From positions 310,001 through 374,000 of the forward strand of contig NZ_JQED01000015.1 in NCBI RefSeq assembly GCF_000764225.1: a stretch of DNA of 64,000 nucleotides, written 5' to 3'. The stretch is from Colwellia psychrerythraea. Lineage in GTDB: Bacteria > Pseudomonadota > Gammaproteobacteria > Enterobacterales > Alteromonadaceae. The notes beneath the pieces were generated by a model. That model was not told the DNA's origin. It saw nothing but the letters and a program-made list of their open reading frames with translations, and did no database searches. The position numbers were made by a program, and so were the translations under genes. Each line of letters opens with the position of its first letter. Position 1 is the first letter of the stretch. Positions 39,316-48,697 of the stretch are shown piece after piece.

Positions 39316-41238
39316 TTATTTGTCGTCTTTAACTTCTTCAAACTCTGCATCTACTACGTCATCTGCTGGCGCAGCACCTTCAGCTTCAGGAGCAGCACCT
39401 TCTGGCGCGCCTTGAGCTTGTTGCTTAGCTTGAGCAATTTCCATTAATTTAGCTGATGCTTCCATAAGCGCTTGAGTTTTAGCTTCAATTGCTTCTTTAT
39501 CATCGCCTTTAACAGCTTCTTCAAGCTCTTTAACAGCCGCTTCGATTTTCTCTTTTTCGTCTTCAGGTAACTCATCGCCAGCTTCTTCAACTTGCTTGCG
39601 AGTAGCATGAACCATGCCGTCACCTTGGTTACGCGCTTGAACAAGTTCTTCAAACTTAGCATCGGCATCAGCGTTAGCTTCAGCGTCACGTACCATTTGC
39701 TCTACTTCATCATCAGATAAACCAGAAGAAGCTTTGATAGTGATTTTTTGCTCTTTACCTGTGTTCTTATCTTTAGCAGTAACATGCAAGATACCATCAG
39801 CATCGATATCGAAAGTTACTTCGATTTGAGGCGTACCACGTGGTGCTGGTTCAATACCTTCAAGGTTAAATTGACCTAAAGACTTGTTTGCTGAAGCTTG
39901 CTTACGCTCACCTTGACATACATGAACAGTTACAGCAGCTTGATTATCGTCAGCCGTTGAGAATGTTTGAGATTGCTTAGTTGGGATAGTTGTGTTTTTG
40001 TCGATAACTTTAGTCATCACACCACCCATAGTCTCGATACCTAATGATAATGGCGTTACATCTAAAAGAAGAACGTCAGTAACATCACCAGAAAGAACAC
40101 CTGCTTGTACCGCAGCACCAGAAGCAACCGCTTCATCAGGGTTAACATCTTTACGTGGCTCTTTACCGAAGAAATCAGTTACCGCTGATTGAACTAGTGG
40201 CATACGAGTTTGACCACCAACTAAGATAACATCATCGATGTCACTTACTGATAAATCAGCATCTTTAAGCGCAACTTTAAGCGGCTCTAATGTCGCTTTA
40301 ACCATATCTTCTACTAAAGATTCTAACTTAGCACGAGTCACTTTGATGTTCATGTGCTTAGGACCAGAAGCGTCAGCAGTGATGTAAGGTAAGTTAACAT
40401 CTGTTTGTTGTGCTGAAGAAAGCTCACATTTTGCTTTTTCTGCTGCTTCTTTAAGACGCTGCATCGCAAGAGGATCAGCCGTTAAGTCCATGCCTTGGTC
40501 TTTTTTGAATTCAGCTACTAGGTAGTTGATTAGACGGTTATCAAAATCTTCACCACCTAAGTGAGTATCACCGTTAGTCGCTAATACTTCAAACGTGTGC
40601 TCACCATCCATCTCATCAATTTCGATGATAGAGATATCAAAAGTACCACCACCTAAATCGTAAACAGCAACAACTTTATCGCCTTTTGCTTTATCCATAC
40701 CGTAAGCAAGAGCAGCAGCCGTTGGTTCGTTGATGATACGTTTAACATCAAGACCCGCAATACGACCAGCATCTTTAGTTGCTTGACGTTGTGAATCGTT
40801 GAAGTAAGCAGGAACCGTAATTACAGCTTCAGTTACTGTTTCACCTAAGAAATCTTCAGCAGTTTTCTTCATTTTCTTAAGAACTTCTGCAGAAACTTGA
40901 GGTGGAGCAATTTTTTCGTCTTTAACTTTAACCCAAGCATCACCGTTGTCAGCTTTAACAATACCAAAAGGCATAATTTCGATATCGCGTTGTGTTTCTT
41001 TGTCTTCGAAACGACGACCGATTAAACGCTTGATAGCGAATAAAGTATTTTCAGGGTTAGTCACTGATTGACGCTTAGCAGGTTGACCTACTAATGTTTC
41101 ACCTTCAGCGGTATAACCGATGATAGAAGGAGTTGTACGATCGCCTTCAGCATTTTCAATAACACGTACACTGTCGCCATCTAAAACAGCAACACATGAG
41201 TTAGTTGTTCCTAGGTCAATACCAATAATTTTGCCCAT
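39316..41238 (-). CDS. dnaK: Chaperone protein DnaK (Hsp70)
   Basis: The 640 residues are those of a full Hsp70: N-terminal ATPase (about 1-385) with [24 protein letters not shown] and the VGGQTRMP motif, the [11 protein letters not shown] linker region (about 388-398), substrate-binding beta domain (about 395-505), and helical lid ending in a [15 protein letters not shown] tail. The last residues EEVKDDK match the bacterial Hsp70 C terminus. It has its own sigma32 promoter at 41311-41338. Works with DnaJ and GrpE encoded on either side. Confidence 0.99.
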   Translation of the reverse strand: MGKIIGIDLGTTNSCVAVLDGDSVRVIENAEGDRTTPSIIGYTAEGETLVGQPAKRQSVTNPENTLFAIKRLIGRRFEDKETQRDIEIMPFGIVKADNGDAWVKVKDEKIAPPQVSAEVLKKMKKTAEDFLGETVTEAVITVPAYFNDSQRQATKDAGRIAGLDVKRIINEPTAAALAYGMDKAKGDKVVAVYDLGGGTFDISIIEIDEMDGEHTFEVLATNGDTHLGGEDFDNRLINYLVAEFKKDQGMDLTADPLAMQRLKEAAEKAKCELSSAQQTDVNLPYITADASGPKHMNIKVTRAKLESLVEDMVKATLEPLKVALKDADLSVSDIDDVILVGGQTRMPLVQSAVTDFFGKEPRKDVNPDEAVASGAAVQAGVLSGDVTDVLLLDVTPLSLGIETMGGVMTKVIDKNTTIPTKQSQTFSTADDNQAAVTVHVCQGERKQASANKSLGQFNLEGIEPAPRGTPQIEVTFDIDADGILHVTAKDKNTGKEQKITIKASSGLSDDEVEQMVRDAEANADADAKFEELVQARNQGDGMVHATRKQVEEAGDELPEDEKEKIEAAVKELEEAVKGDDKEAIEAKTQALMEASAKLMEIAQAKQQAQGAPEGAAPEAEGAAPADDVVDAEFEEVKDDK

Positions 41239-41310
41239 CTTGGGAGCTCCTATTCATTATTCTTGCTTACAAAAAGCAAAAAAATATTAATTAAATTGTT
41301 TGTTGAATAG

Positions 41311-41338
41311 TAAGTGGGGTCGGCAAAATGCTTTTCAA
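41311..41338 (-). promoter_or_regulatory. Sigma32 (heat-shock) promoter of dnaK
   Basis: On the minus strand TTGAAA (41332-41337) is followed after 13 bases by CCCCACTTA (41311-41319). This is one base off CCCCAT-T and matches the RpoH consensus. It lies about 75 bp before the dnaK start. Confidence 0.82.
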
Positions 41339-41456
41339 TAGAAAAATTTAAAAAAATTGGCTTTTTGTTTGGAATAAGCAAAAAACAGTCGAAAAAAGGT
41401 AATTTTGCTCGAAAAAATTACCTTTAATACCCGTTTTAAGGAAGGAAGTACTCTTT

Positions 41457-41957
41457 TTACTTTTTAATAATTTCTTGTAGCGCTAGCTCAAAACGTGGGT
41501 CAGCTTTGTCTGAACTCGACGTTTTCCAAATTATTTCATTTTTTCTATTAATAAAGAATGTTGTTGGCGTTCCTCTTACGCCATAACGCCGAGCGACATC
41601 TTCTCCCTTCACAGCAGTTAAAAAAGAGTAACCCCTTCGATGTATTTCATCTTGTGGCAAAGCACCTTCGTCTTCATTAAAACTAATTGAGATAAGTTCA
41701 ACACCTTGTGCTTGATATTTTTTTTGCAACGCGACCAAAGTTGGCTGTAGTTTTTTACAATAAGGACACCACGTTGCCCAAAAATGCAGAATCACTGGCT
41801 TATTGGCATATTGCTCTAAACTAATTATTTCACCACTTTGTGTTTTCAATTGCCAAGCTTTTGCCATTTCACTTGCGTTTACCGTAAAACTGGCCGTCAT
41901 AAAAAGGCTAACAAGAACAACTAGCAGGGGTTTAAAAATATGATGCATGATAGACAA
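41457..41957 (-). CDS. TlpA-like periplasmic thioredoxin
   Basis: The 166 residues carry a signal peptide (about 1-28, cleaved near VNASE) and a thioredoxin-fold domain with the active site WATWCPYCKK (Cys-Pro-Tyr-Cys). The cis-Pro is in GVRGTPTTFFINR. TlpA/ResA/DsbE family members reduce or isomerise disulfides in exported proteins. It lies between grpE and dnaK on the same strand but is bounded by a grpE terminator and ends before the dnaK heat-shock promoter, so it is likely a separate unit. Role in cytochrome maturation or general redox is inference. Confidence 0.88.
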   Translation of the reverse strand: MSIMHHIFKPLLVVLVSLFMTASFTVNASEMAKAWQLKTQSGEIISLEQYANKPVILHFWATWCPYCKKLQPTLVALQKKYQAQGVELISISFNEDEGALPQDEIHRRGYSFLTAVKGEDVARRYGVRGTPTTFFINRKNEIIWKTSSSDKADPRFELALQEIIKK

Positions 41958-42051
41958 AGAGTGTTTAAAGGAATGGTATTGTAAAAGACCTAGTTTCCAC
42001 GAAGATATTTCAGAAATAACTGCTTTTTTTCAAACAGCACAAAATTCAGGC

Positions 42052-42087
42052 AAAAAAAAAGTAAAGAGCTAGGCTCTTTACTTTTTT
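42052..42087. terminator. Terminator after grpE
   Basis: AAAAAAGTAAAGAGC pairs with GCTCTTTACTTTTTT; on the minus strand a run of nine T follows. It closes the grpE transcript 35 bp past the stop codon. Confidence 0.92.
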
Positions 42088-42121
42088 AGTTAATCACTGT
42101 TAGTTTGAGGCGTGTAGTTTA

Positions 42122-42763
42122 TTACGCTGTAGCATCAACACTTGGTGCGGCTTTAGATACCATTACCATTGCAGGTCGAATCAAACGACCATTTAACTCG
42201 TAACCTTTTTGCATGACGGCAATAACCGTATTTGGCGCTACACCTGGCACTTCTTGCATTGACATAGCTTGGTGAAGTTCAGGATTAAATGGTTGATCTT
42301 GAGGATCTACCGCTTTAACACCAAATTTATCTAAAGAAGTAATTAAACCTTGTAACGTTAATTCAACGCCTTCAATTATACCTTTATTACTTTCATCTTC
42401 TTTATCAATATTTTGAAGTGCTCTCTCTAAATTATCAACACTCGTTAGCATTTCACCCGCAAATTTTTCCAAAGCAAATTTACGTGCTTTTTCAACGTCT
42501 TGAGCAGCGCGTCGACGAATATTGTCTACTTCTGCTTTAGCACGGATAACGGAGTCTTTTTGATCAGCAACTGTAGACTGTGCTGTAGCTAAGGCTAACT
42601 CTAATTCATTGATCTTTTCTTGTTCAGCACTAATCACTTCATGAGCGTGTTCATGCTGCTCTTCTACTTGCTCTTCAGCTTCTTTTACTATGTCATCAGC
42701 TAATTGCTCTGCAGATAACTCTTCATTTAACTCTTCATTGTTTTTTGTTGATTCAGTTGTCAT
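42122..42763 (-). CDS. grpE: Nucleotide exchange factor GrpE
   Basis: GrpE releases ADP from DnaK. The 213 residues have an acidic N terminus, a long coiled coil (about 45-110) and the C-terminal beta domain with [16 protein letters not shown] and [25 protein letters not shown], the family signature. The gene is divergent from nadK, as commonly seen in gammaproteobacteria. A near-consensus sigma32 promoter lies at 42796-42824. Confidence 0.97.
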   Translation of the reverse strand: MTTESTKNNEELNEELSAEQLADDIVKEAEEQVEEQHEHAHEVISAEQEKINELELALATAQSTVADQKDSVIRAKAEVDNIRRRAAQDVEKARKFALEKFAGEMLTSVDNLERALQNIDKEDESNKGIIEGVELTLQGLITSLDKFGVKAVDPQDQPFNPELHQAMSMQEVPGVAPNTVIAVMQKGYELNGRLIRPAMVMVSKAAPSVDATA

Positions 42764-42795
42764 GGAAAGACCTTAATTTTATAACTATTGGTGAC

Positions 42796-42824
42796 ATTAT
42801 GGGGACTCTCTAAAATGATTCAAG
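42796..42824 (-). promoter_or_regulatory. Sigma32 (heat-shock) promoter of grpE
   Basis: On the minus strand CTTGAA (42819-42824) is followed after 14 bases by CCCCATAAT (42796-42804), a full match to the RpoH consensus, 33 bp before the grpE start. Confidence 0.88.
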
Positions 42825-42920
42825 CATGATTTAAAAACATTTTGTAAAAAGTGAACTTTACAAGTGAACAAATTCCAGCGAAACTGCCCTTAATCCCAGC
42901 AAACAAAGTAAATAACCGTT

Positions 42921-43802
42921 ATGGCTCAACACTATAAAACTATTGGCCTTATTGGCAAGCCAAATCATGATGGCGCCAGTGCCACAATCGAAACATTACA
43001 CAAATATTTATTAGCAAATAAGTATCAAGTTATTGTAGAGGCGTCAGTCGCACAATCACTTGATATAAAAAAGATGAAAACCGGCACATTAACCGATATT
43101 GGCGAAATTGCAGACCTAGCCATTGTTATTGGTGGCGATGGTTATATGCTTGGCGCAGCACGCGTTTTGGCTTGTTTTGATATTGGTGTAATTGGCGTAA
43201 ACCGTGGCAACTTAGGGTTTTTAACCGATCTTTCTCCTTCTGAAATCATTGAGCCGTTAGAGCAAATATTGGCGGGTAAGTCACGCAGTGAACAACGTTT
43301 TATTATTGAAGCCGAAGTTTATCGCCATGGAAAACTTAAAAGTTCTAATAGCGCAGTGAACGAAGCCGTACTCCATGCGGGCAAAGTCGCCAGCATGATT
43401 GAGTTTGAAGTTTATATTGACGGCATCTTTATGTTTAGTCAGCGCTCTGATGGATTAATCATTTCAACACCAACGGGTTCAACGGCCTACTCAATGTCTG
43501 CGGGTGGACCTATTTTAACGCCCAACTTAAATGCATTATCACTGGTACCAATGTTTCCGCATACGTTAACCAGTCGTCCTATTGTTGTTGATGGTAATAG
43601 TGAAATTAAGCTAATACTAGCCAACGATAACCACGAGAATTTGCAAGTGAGTTGCGATGGTCATGTTATTTTAACAGTAATGCCTGGTGATGAAGTTATT
43701 ATCAAAAAGAGTGAATGCAGTATTCGCTTAATTCACCCTTTAGATCATGATTACTTCAATGTTTTACGAAATAAATTAAGCTGGGGTAACAAGCTTTATT
43801 AG
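42921..43802 (+). CDS. nadK: NAD(+) kinase
   Basis: NadK phosphorylates NAD+ to NADP+ with ATP. The 293 residues match E. coli (292). The GGDG motif is in [18 protein letters not shown] (about residue 70) and the NE/D motif in [27 protein letters not shown] and the C-terminal [14 protein letters not shown] are also diagnostic. It is divergent from grpE. NADPH demand links it to Asd, FolD and fatty acid synthesis. Confidence 0.97.
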   Translation: MAQHYKTIGLIGKPNHDGASATIETLHKYLLANKYQVIVEASVAQSLDIKKMKTGTLTDIGEIADLAIVIGGDGYMLGAARVLACFDIGVIGVNRGNLGFLTDLSPSEIIEPLEQILAGKSRSEQRFIIEAEVYRHGKLKSSNSAVNEAVLHAGKVASMIEFEVYIDGIFMFSQRSDGLIISTPTGSTAYSMSAGGPILTPNLNALSLVPMFPHTLTSRPIVVDGNSEIKLILANDNHENLQVSCDGHVILTVMPGDEVIIKKSECSIRLIHPLDHDYFNVLRNKLSWGNKLY

Positions 43803-43854
43803 TCTCGTTATGCTACTTAGTCATAAAAAGTAACCTGTATTAGTCTCAACATAT

Positions 43855-43888
43855 TTGGGTTCCAAGTTTACTTTAAACTAGAACCCAA
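43855..43888 (-). terminator. Hairpin at the end of the PEP-CTERM gene
   Basis: TTGGGTTC (43855-43862) pairs with GAACCCAA (43881-43888), overlapping the stop region of the gene at 43868. No strong T run follows, so termination is a guess. Confidence 0.4.
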
Positions 43889-44440
43889 TGATCTACGTGA
43901 TGCTAGACCAATCAAAGCTAATACAAAAATAGCAAAGGTTGATGGCTCAGGAACGTCAGAGTGATCTGTAAGTATGTCAATATGAAGAAACATATTAGAA
44001 TTAACTGTTGTTTCTGGTAATGCAAAATGAACACTGTGGTCATTAAATCCTGTTTGAACTCCTGTCATATTGGTAACCACATTTATACCGGTAATGAAAC
44101 CAGATGGCATACTTACCCAATCTAAATCAGTAAGCCAAAATTCCAAGAAACCTTGCCCGTCACAAGTAAACCAACCACAATAGGGACCATTTTCAAAAGT
44201 AACGTCAATAGAGTCAGCGTTGACGTTAATTGATAATGAGTTTTCAAAGCCGAAGTAATCAGGATACTCTATACCAGCACTGACGATAGAAGGAAATGCT
44301 CCATTATCTTCACAAAGCTCGTGATCGGAACCAGAACTTTGCATACATGTAAGAAAAACCTCATCTCCTATTAATGATGCGAATGTATTAAAACTAAATA
44401 ATGTAAATGTTACTAGGATGATCGATATAAATTTACTCAT
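43868..44440 (-). CDS. PEP-CTERM sorting domain protein (hypothetical function)
   Basis: The 190 residues have a signal peptide (about 1-22, MSKFISIILVTFTLFSFNTF) and a C-terminal sorting signal: VPEPSTFAIFVLALIGLASRR, i.e. the VPEP motif, a membrane helix and an Arg-rich end. Such proteins are processed by an exosortase (EpsH-type) and placed on the surface or in extracellular polymer; none is encoded in this window. The passenger, rich in Asn and aromatic residues with several Cys, has no recognised domain. Start is ATG 44440 with GAGGT before it; upstream ATGs would break the signal peptide. Convergent with nadK, divergent from recN. Confidence 0.8.
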   Translation of the reverse strand: MSKFISIILVTFTLFSFNTFASLIGDEVFLTCMQSSGSDHELCEDNGAFPSIVSAGIEYPDYFGFENSLSINVNADSIDVTFENGPYCGWFTCDGQGFLEFWLTDLDWVSMPSGFITGINVVTNMTGVQTGFNDHSVHFALPETTVNSNMFLHIDILTDHSDVPEPSTFAIFVLALIGLASRRSLGSSLK

Positions 44441-44622
44441 AATGACCTCATAATTATTTAAATAACAAATTAAAAATATAGATTTACCAAGTTTACGTAG
44501 CATAATGAATGCCAGAGCATAAATATTAAACAATTTCAAAATGATACATATTCATTTAAACCTGACCATCATAGACTTTGTAAAATAACCCGACATAGCA
44601 AATAAAAATAATTACAAATAAA

Positions 44623-44659
44623 CTTGAATAAAAACCAGTTACTGTATAAATTAACAGTT
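44623..44659 (+). promoter_or_regulatory. recN promoter with LexA (SOS) box
   Basis: CTGTATAAATTAACAG (44642-44657) has the LexA pattern CTGT-N8-ACAG in the context TACTGTATAAATTAACAGTT. A -35 like CTTGAA (44623-44628) lies 16 bases before TATAAA (44645-44650), so the box covers the -10. LexA control of recN is established in E. coli. Larger arms around the box also form a terminator-like hairpin. Confidence 0.85.
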
Positions 44660-44697
44660 ACTGGTTTTTTACTCATGCTTATTGCCAAGGGTTAACT

Positions 44698-46383
44698 ATG
44701 CTGCTGCAACTTAACATTCAAAATTTTGCTATTGTCCGTTCATTAGATATTGATTGGCAATCCGGAATGACAACCATTACCGGTGAAACTGGTGCAGGGA
44801 AATCAATTGCTATTGATGCACTGGGCTTATGTTTAGGTGATAGGGCAACAACCAATGTTGTTAGACCAAACTGCAAAAAAGCTGATTTAGCCGCAACCTT
44901 TGAAATAAAGAAAAACAAAATGGCTCGCGCTTGGTTGAAGCAGCATGAACTTGTTTCTGAACAGGCGAATGAATGCATACTACGCCGTGTTATCTCAGTG
45001 GAAGGACGTTCAAAATCTTTTATCAATGGCAGCCAAGTTCCTTTAGTGCAATTAAAAGAGATTGGCCAATTATTAATTAATATCCACGGTCAGCATGATC
45101 ATCAACTTATCGTTAAAGCCAATCAGCAATGTCGTTTACTAGACAACTATGCCAATCATGCCCCTTTGCTTAGTGCGGTAAAGCACTATGCCCAGCAGTG
45201 GAATAAACTTAATAAAGAGTTGGAGATGCTGCATCAAAGTAAACAGCAGCGTGAAGCTGAGCAGCAACTTATTCAGTATCAAGTGACTGAACTTGATGAA
45301 TTTTCATTACAACCCGATGAGTTTGCTACTCTAGAGAAAGATTATAAACGCCACAGTAATGCACAAGATTTATTAGACTCCACGCTCAGTACATTACAGA
45401 GTTTATCTGAAAATGATAATTTTAATATCTTAGATTCACTCAGAGAGTGCAGTGAAAATATTAATTCGATTGCCCGCGTTGATAATCAATTGAGTAATGT
45501 TGCTACTATATTGTCAGATACCCTCATCCAATTAGACGAAGCAAATAACGATTTAACGCATTACTATCAACAGTTAGAACTAGACCCTCAAAGTTACGCT
45601 ATTATTGAAGAGCGATACTCTACCGCAGTACAGTTAGCTAAAAAGCACCAGATTTCACCAGAAAACTTAGTTAACTTCCATAATGAATTAAAACAGCAAC
45701 TCGCTTCAATATCCTCTGATGAAACGCGAATTAACACAATTATTGAAGAATTGGAGCAGACTAAGCTGCACTACAATGAAAGTGCTGAAGTTTTATCAAC
45801 GTCACGACAAAAATCAGCTAAAAAATTGAGCAAATTGATTAGTAAAAGCATGCAAGAATTGAATATGCCCCACGGACAATTTGTTATTGATGTCGGCAAT
45901 AATAAAAAGCAAGACGACAGCAAAGATGTAATCAATACCAATGGCATAGATGCTATTAGCTTTCAAGTCAGTATTAACCCTGGACAAGCCCTTGAGGCAA
46001 TGCATAAAGTTGCCTCTGGCGGGGAATTATCACGTATTAGCTTAGCAATGCAGGTTATTCTCGCTGATAAAGTGATCACACCAACACTGATATTTGATGA
46101 AGTCGACGTCGGTATCAGTGGCCCTACAGCGGCTATGGTCGGTAAAAAACTCAAGCAACTATCGAAAAATACCCAAGTTATTTGTGTTACCCATTTGCCA
46201 CAAGTGGCATGTAAGGGTCATCAACAACTCTTTGTTAGCAAGTTAACGGATGGTGAACTAACAGAAACCCAAGTAAGTGAACTAAATGAATCTAATCGGG
46301 TCAAAGAAATTGCTCGCTTGCTTGCAGGAGATAAAATATCTCAACACAGTTTAGCAAATGCGCAAGAGCTACTAGCCAGTTAG
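44698..46383 (+). CDS. recN: DNA repair protein RecN
   Basis: RecN is an SMC-like ATPase for double-strand break repair. The 561 residues have Walker A in ITGETGAGKSIAIDAL (about residue 30), a central coiled coil (about 150-345) with a GQHDHQL-type Q-loop segment earlier (IHGQHDHQLI), and at the C terminus the ABC signature VASGGELSRISLAMQ and Walker B TLIFDEVDVGISGPTA. E. coli RecN is 553 residues. Driven by the SOS promoter directly upstream; bamE follows as in many gammaproteobacteria. Confidence 0.98.
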   Translation: MLLQLNIQNFAIVRSLDIDWQSGMTTITGETGAGKSIAIDALGLCLGDRATTNVVRPNCKKADLAATFEIKKNKMARAWLKQHELVSEQANECILRRVISVEGRSKSFINGSQVPLVQLKEIGQLLINIHGQHDHQLIVKANQQCRLLDNYANHAPLLSAVKHYAQQWNKLNKELEMLHQSKQQREAEQQLIQYQVTELDEFSLQPDEFATLEKDYKRHSNAQDLLDSTLSTLQSLSENDNFNILDSLRECSENINSIARVDNQLSNVATILSDTLIQLDEANNDLTHYYQQLELDPQSYAIIEERYSTAVQLAKKHQISPENLVNFHNELKQQLASISSDETRINTIIEELEQTKLHYNESAEVLSTSRQKSAKKLSKLISKSMQELNMPHGQFVIDVGNNKKQDDSKDVINTNGIDAISFQVSINPGQALEAMHKVASGGELSRISLAMQVILADKVITPTLIFDEVDVGISGPTAAMVGKKLKQLSKNTQVICVTHLPQVACKGHQQLFVSKLTDGELTETQVSELNESNRVKEIARLLAGDKISQHSLANAQELLAS

Positions 46384-46575
46384 GCTCATTTATATACCAT
46401 CACTTTAGTAAAAAGGGATCTGAACAGGTGAACCACTTACTTTCATTAAGGTGGTGTAAATAGAGTTTTTTTCACTGATGTAATAAATAGCTTTGAATCC
46501 ATGCTGGGCTTGGGTATTATCCCTGCTCACACTTTTAGCCTGTTTTATTGAGCTACTTAAAGGTAAATAAATTTT

Positions 46576-47010
46576 ATGTATTTTCGTGTTGCCATTATTA
46601 TCACTGCCCTATCGTTATCTGCTTGTTCTAGTTGGGTTTTCCGTTACGACGTTCCACAAGGTAATTACCTTGAACAAAAGAGCATTGATAAATTACAAGT
46701 AGGTATGACCAAAGAGCAGGTTAAATTTATATTAGGTAGCCCTGTTGTTGTGGATGCTTTTGATAATGATACTTGGAATTATGTTTACAAGTTGAAGTCT
46801 GGTCGCAGCAGAGACTTCGACATGAAAAAACAATTTATCATTAACTTTTCTAATGATAAATTAATCTCAGCTTCAGGTGATTTTGATTTATCTGATAAGT
46901 TTAACATCCCTTTCAATGCTCCAACGGTTCAAGCTGAACCAGCCAATGCAAATAACGCTGGCGTAGAGCAAAACTCTGAAGTGAAAAAGAAACCTACAGA
47001 TGGGAAGTAG
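46576..47010 (+). CDS. bamE: Outer membrane protein assembly factor BamE (lipoprotein SmpA/OmlA)
   Basis: BamE is an outer-membrane lipoprotein of the BAM complex that inserts beta-barrel proteins. The signal peptide ends in a lipobox LSLSAC with Cys17 as the lipid site. The SmpA/OmlA core is GMTKEQVKFILGSPVVVDAF and WNYVYKLKSG. The 144 residues include a low-complexity tail. It is convergent with rnfH-ratA; recN-bamE-ratA-smpB-ssrA order is conserved. Confidence 0.95.
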   Translation: MYFRVAIIITALSLSACSSWVFRYDVPQGNYLEQKSIDKLQVGMTKEQVKFILGSPVVVDAFDNDTWNYVYKLKSGRSRDFDMKKQFIINFSNDKLISASGDFDLSDKFNIPFNAPTVQAEPANANNAGVEQNSEVKKKPTDGK

Positions 47011-47030
47011 ATAACTCATATCAATTCATA

Positions 47031-47057
47031 AAAAAACGGCTTTGATGCCGTTTTTTT
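47031..47057. terminator. Bidirectional terminator between bamE and rnfH
   Basis: AAAAAACGGC (47031-47040) pairs with GCCGTTTTTT (47047-47056) with a 6-base loop. Serves both convergent transcripts. Confidence 0.9.
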
Positions 47058-47085
47058 ATGTTCGGTAGAATTAATTGATTTAAGC

Positions 47086-47481
47086 CTATTTATTTGAATC
47101 GACCCTCAAAGGGTTTACTCGCCCACCGGTAGTTTTATCTGCACGACCTTCTAACTTAGCTTTTTCCGCACGACGTTTTCTCACATCTTTAGGGTCAGCT
47201 ATTAGTGGACGGTATACTTCTATCCTATCTAAATCATTTACGACCTCAGATAGTTTTGCCGCTTTATTCCAAATCCCGACTTTGTTAACCTTTAAATCAA
47301 TTTCAGGAAACAAATCTATCACGCCAGAGGCTAAAATGGCTTGCTCAACGGTAGAGCCTGCTGCGAGTATTAAGGTGAGTATTTTTTGTTTGTGCGGAAC
47401 ACCATAAACAACCTCAATTGTGACTTTTTCGTCGTTTAACGAACAATCCAATTGATTTAATTCACTGTTATCTGTGGCCAT
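47086..47481 (-). CDS. rnfH: RnfH family ubiquitin-like protein (RatB)
   Basis: A 131-residue protein with the beta-grasp RnfH core (about 18-100): VEVVYG-like start EVVYGVPHKQ, VEQAILASGV, VGIWNKAAKL and RIEVYRPLIADPKDVRKRRAEKA. The family is usually the second gene of the ratA-rnfH (yfjG-yfjF) pair. Its action is not established. The start lies 2 bases after the ratA stop, so the two genes are one unit. Confidence 0.9.
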   Translation of the reverse strand: MATDNSELNQLDCSLNDEKVTIEVVYGVPHKQKILTLILAAGSTVEQAILASGVIDLFPEIDLKVNKVGIWNKAAKLSEVVNDLDRIEVYRPLIADPKDVRKRRAEKAKLEGRADKTTGGRVNPLRVDSNK

Positions 47482-47483
47482 AA

Positions 47484-47924
47484 TTATGCATTAACTCCGT
47501 AAATGTCTTTTGCTCGCTGGGTAAAAACCTGCACCAAACTATTACTAAAGTGCCCAAACACTTTACCGAACGCTAAAGAAACGATCTTATTGGAAAACTC
47601 ATACTCTAGCTCTAAACTCACTTTACAAGCGTCATCAGCTAAAGGCGTTAGTAACCAATAACCTTCTAGTTTTTTAAAAGGACCATCAACAAGCGACAAA
47701 TGAATCTTTTCATTTGATATCAAGGTGTTTTTGGTAGTAAACCACTTACTCAATCCCCCCTTTGAAACAAGTAACGCGGCAGTTACCGACTGCTCATTTT
47801 CGTCTATAACCTTACTGTCATTACAATCTGGCAAGAATGTAGGATAGGCTGGAATATCATTTATTAATTGGTACATCTGATCAACACTGTACATCACTAA
47901 AGCACTTCGACTTATGGTTGGCAT
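47484..47924 (-). CDS. ratA: RatA family SRPBCC/START-like protein (ribosome association toxin or coenzyme Q-binding type)
   Basis: The 146 residues form a SRPBCC fold with the typical opening ISRSALVMYSVDQMYQLINDIPAYPTFLPDC read in part, as in E. coli RatA and mitochondrial Coq10. RatA was reported to inhibit 70S ribosome formation in E. coli; family members also bind ubiquinone, so the physiological role is uncertain. I start at ATG 47924, with GGAG 6 bases before it; an ATG at 47948 would add 8 residues. It is divergent from smpB, the conserved arrangement. Confidence 0.88.
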   Translation of the reverse strand: MPTISRSALVMYSVDQMYQLINDIPAYPTFLPDCNDSKVIDENEQSVTAALLVSKGGLSKWFTTKNTLISNEKIHLSLVDGPFKKLEGYWLLTPLADDACKVSLELEYEFSNKIVSLAFGKVFGHFSNSLVQVFTQRAKDIYGVNA

Positions 47925-48098
47925 TACTACTCCACATGTTGCCCCCATTCAATGCCCGACATAATAGCAAAACATCACTAAAAGCGCAGTATTCTGTAAA
48001 TTTTTATGCTAAATATAATTTTCTTATGCAAAAGCAATTTATTCTCAGTATAATCACCGCGCTTGCTGCTTATTGTGGCAAAGGAATGGATGATAAAG

Positions 48099-48590
48099 AT
48101 GGCTAAGAAAAAATCTAAAAACAAATCTAACAGCAATACCATCGCTTTAAATAAAAAGGCTAGGCACAACTATGCACTAACCGAAAAATTTGAAGGCGGC
48201 ATGAGTTTGCAAGGTTGGGAAATTAAAAGTATCAGAAGTGGCAAAGTTAATATTTCTGATTGTTACGTACATATCAAAGACCGAGAAGCCTATTTACTAG
48301 GTGCAGAAATAATGCCGCTTAATGCAGCCTCTAGTCATGTAGTATGTGATCCAAATCGCGATAGAAAATTATTACTTAATCGTAAAGAGCTTGATAAACT
48401 TATTGGTGCAGTTGAACGCAATGGTTACTCTATGATTGCAACCGCCATGTATTGGAAGCAATGTTGGGTAAAATTAGAGTTCTATTTAGGTAAAGGTAAA
48501 AAAGATCACGATAAACGTGCCGATATTAAAGACCGAGAATGGGCCGTTGATAAAGGCCGCTTAATGAAAAACAAAAATTTAGATCGTTAA
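48099..48590 (+). CDS. smpB: SsrA-binding protein SmpB
   Basis: SmpB binds tmRNA and carries it to stalled ribosomes for trans-translation. The 163 residues contain [37 protein letters not shown] near the start (read in part) and the Lys-rich C-terminal tail [15 protein letters not shown] that enters the mRNA channel. Start at ATG 48099; an ATG at 48090, closer to AAGGA, is a real alternative adding three residues. The partner RNA gene ssrA begins 108 bases downstream, which is the usual pairing. Confidence 0.96.
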   Translation: MAKKKSKNKSNSNTIALNKKARHNYALTEKFEGGMSLQGWEIKSIRSGKVNISDCYVHIKDREAYLLGAEIMPLNAASSHVVCDPNRDRKLLLNRKELDKLIGAVERNGYSMIATAMYWKQCWVKLEFYLGKGKKDHDKRADIKDREWAVDKGRLMKNKNLDR

Positions 48591-48621
48591 CTTAGTAGGT
48601 AAGTGGTTAAAAAATACCACG

Positions 48622-48650
48622 TTGTCTAATTAAGGTAAGCGCGGTATAAT
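48622..48650 (+). promoter_or_regulatory. Promoter of ssrA
   Basis: TTGTCT (48622-48627), a 17-base spacer and TATAAT (48645-48650). Transcription would start about 40 bases before the mature tmRNA end. Confidence 0.75.
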
Positions 48651-48697
48651 GCGCTTTATAGGCTTATCGAACTTGTCTATAAGAAAACATAAACTTT

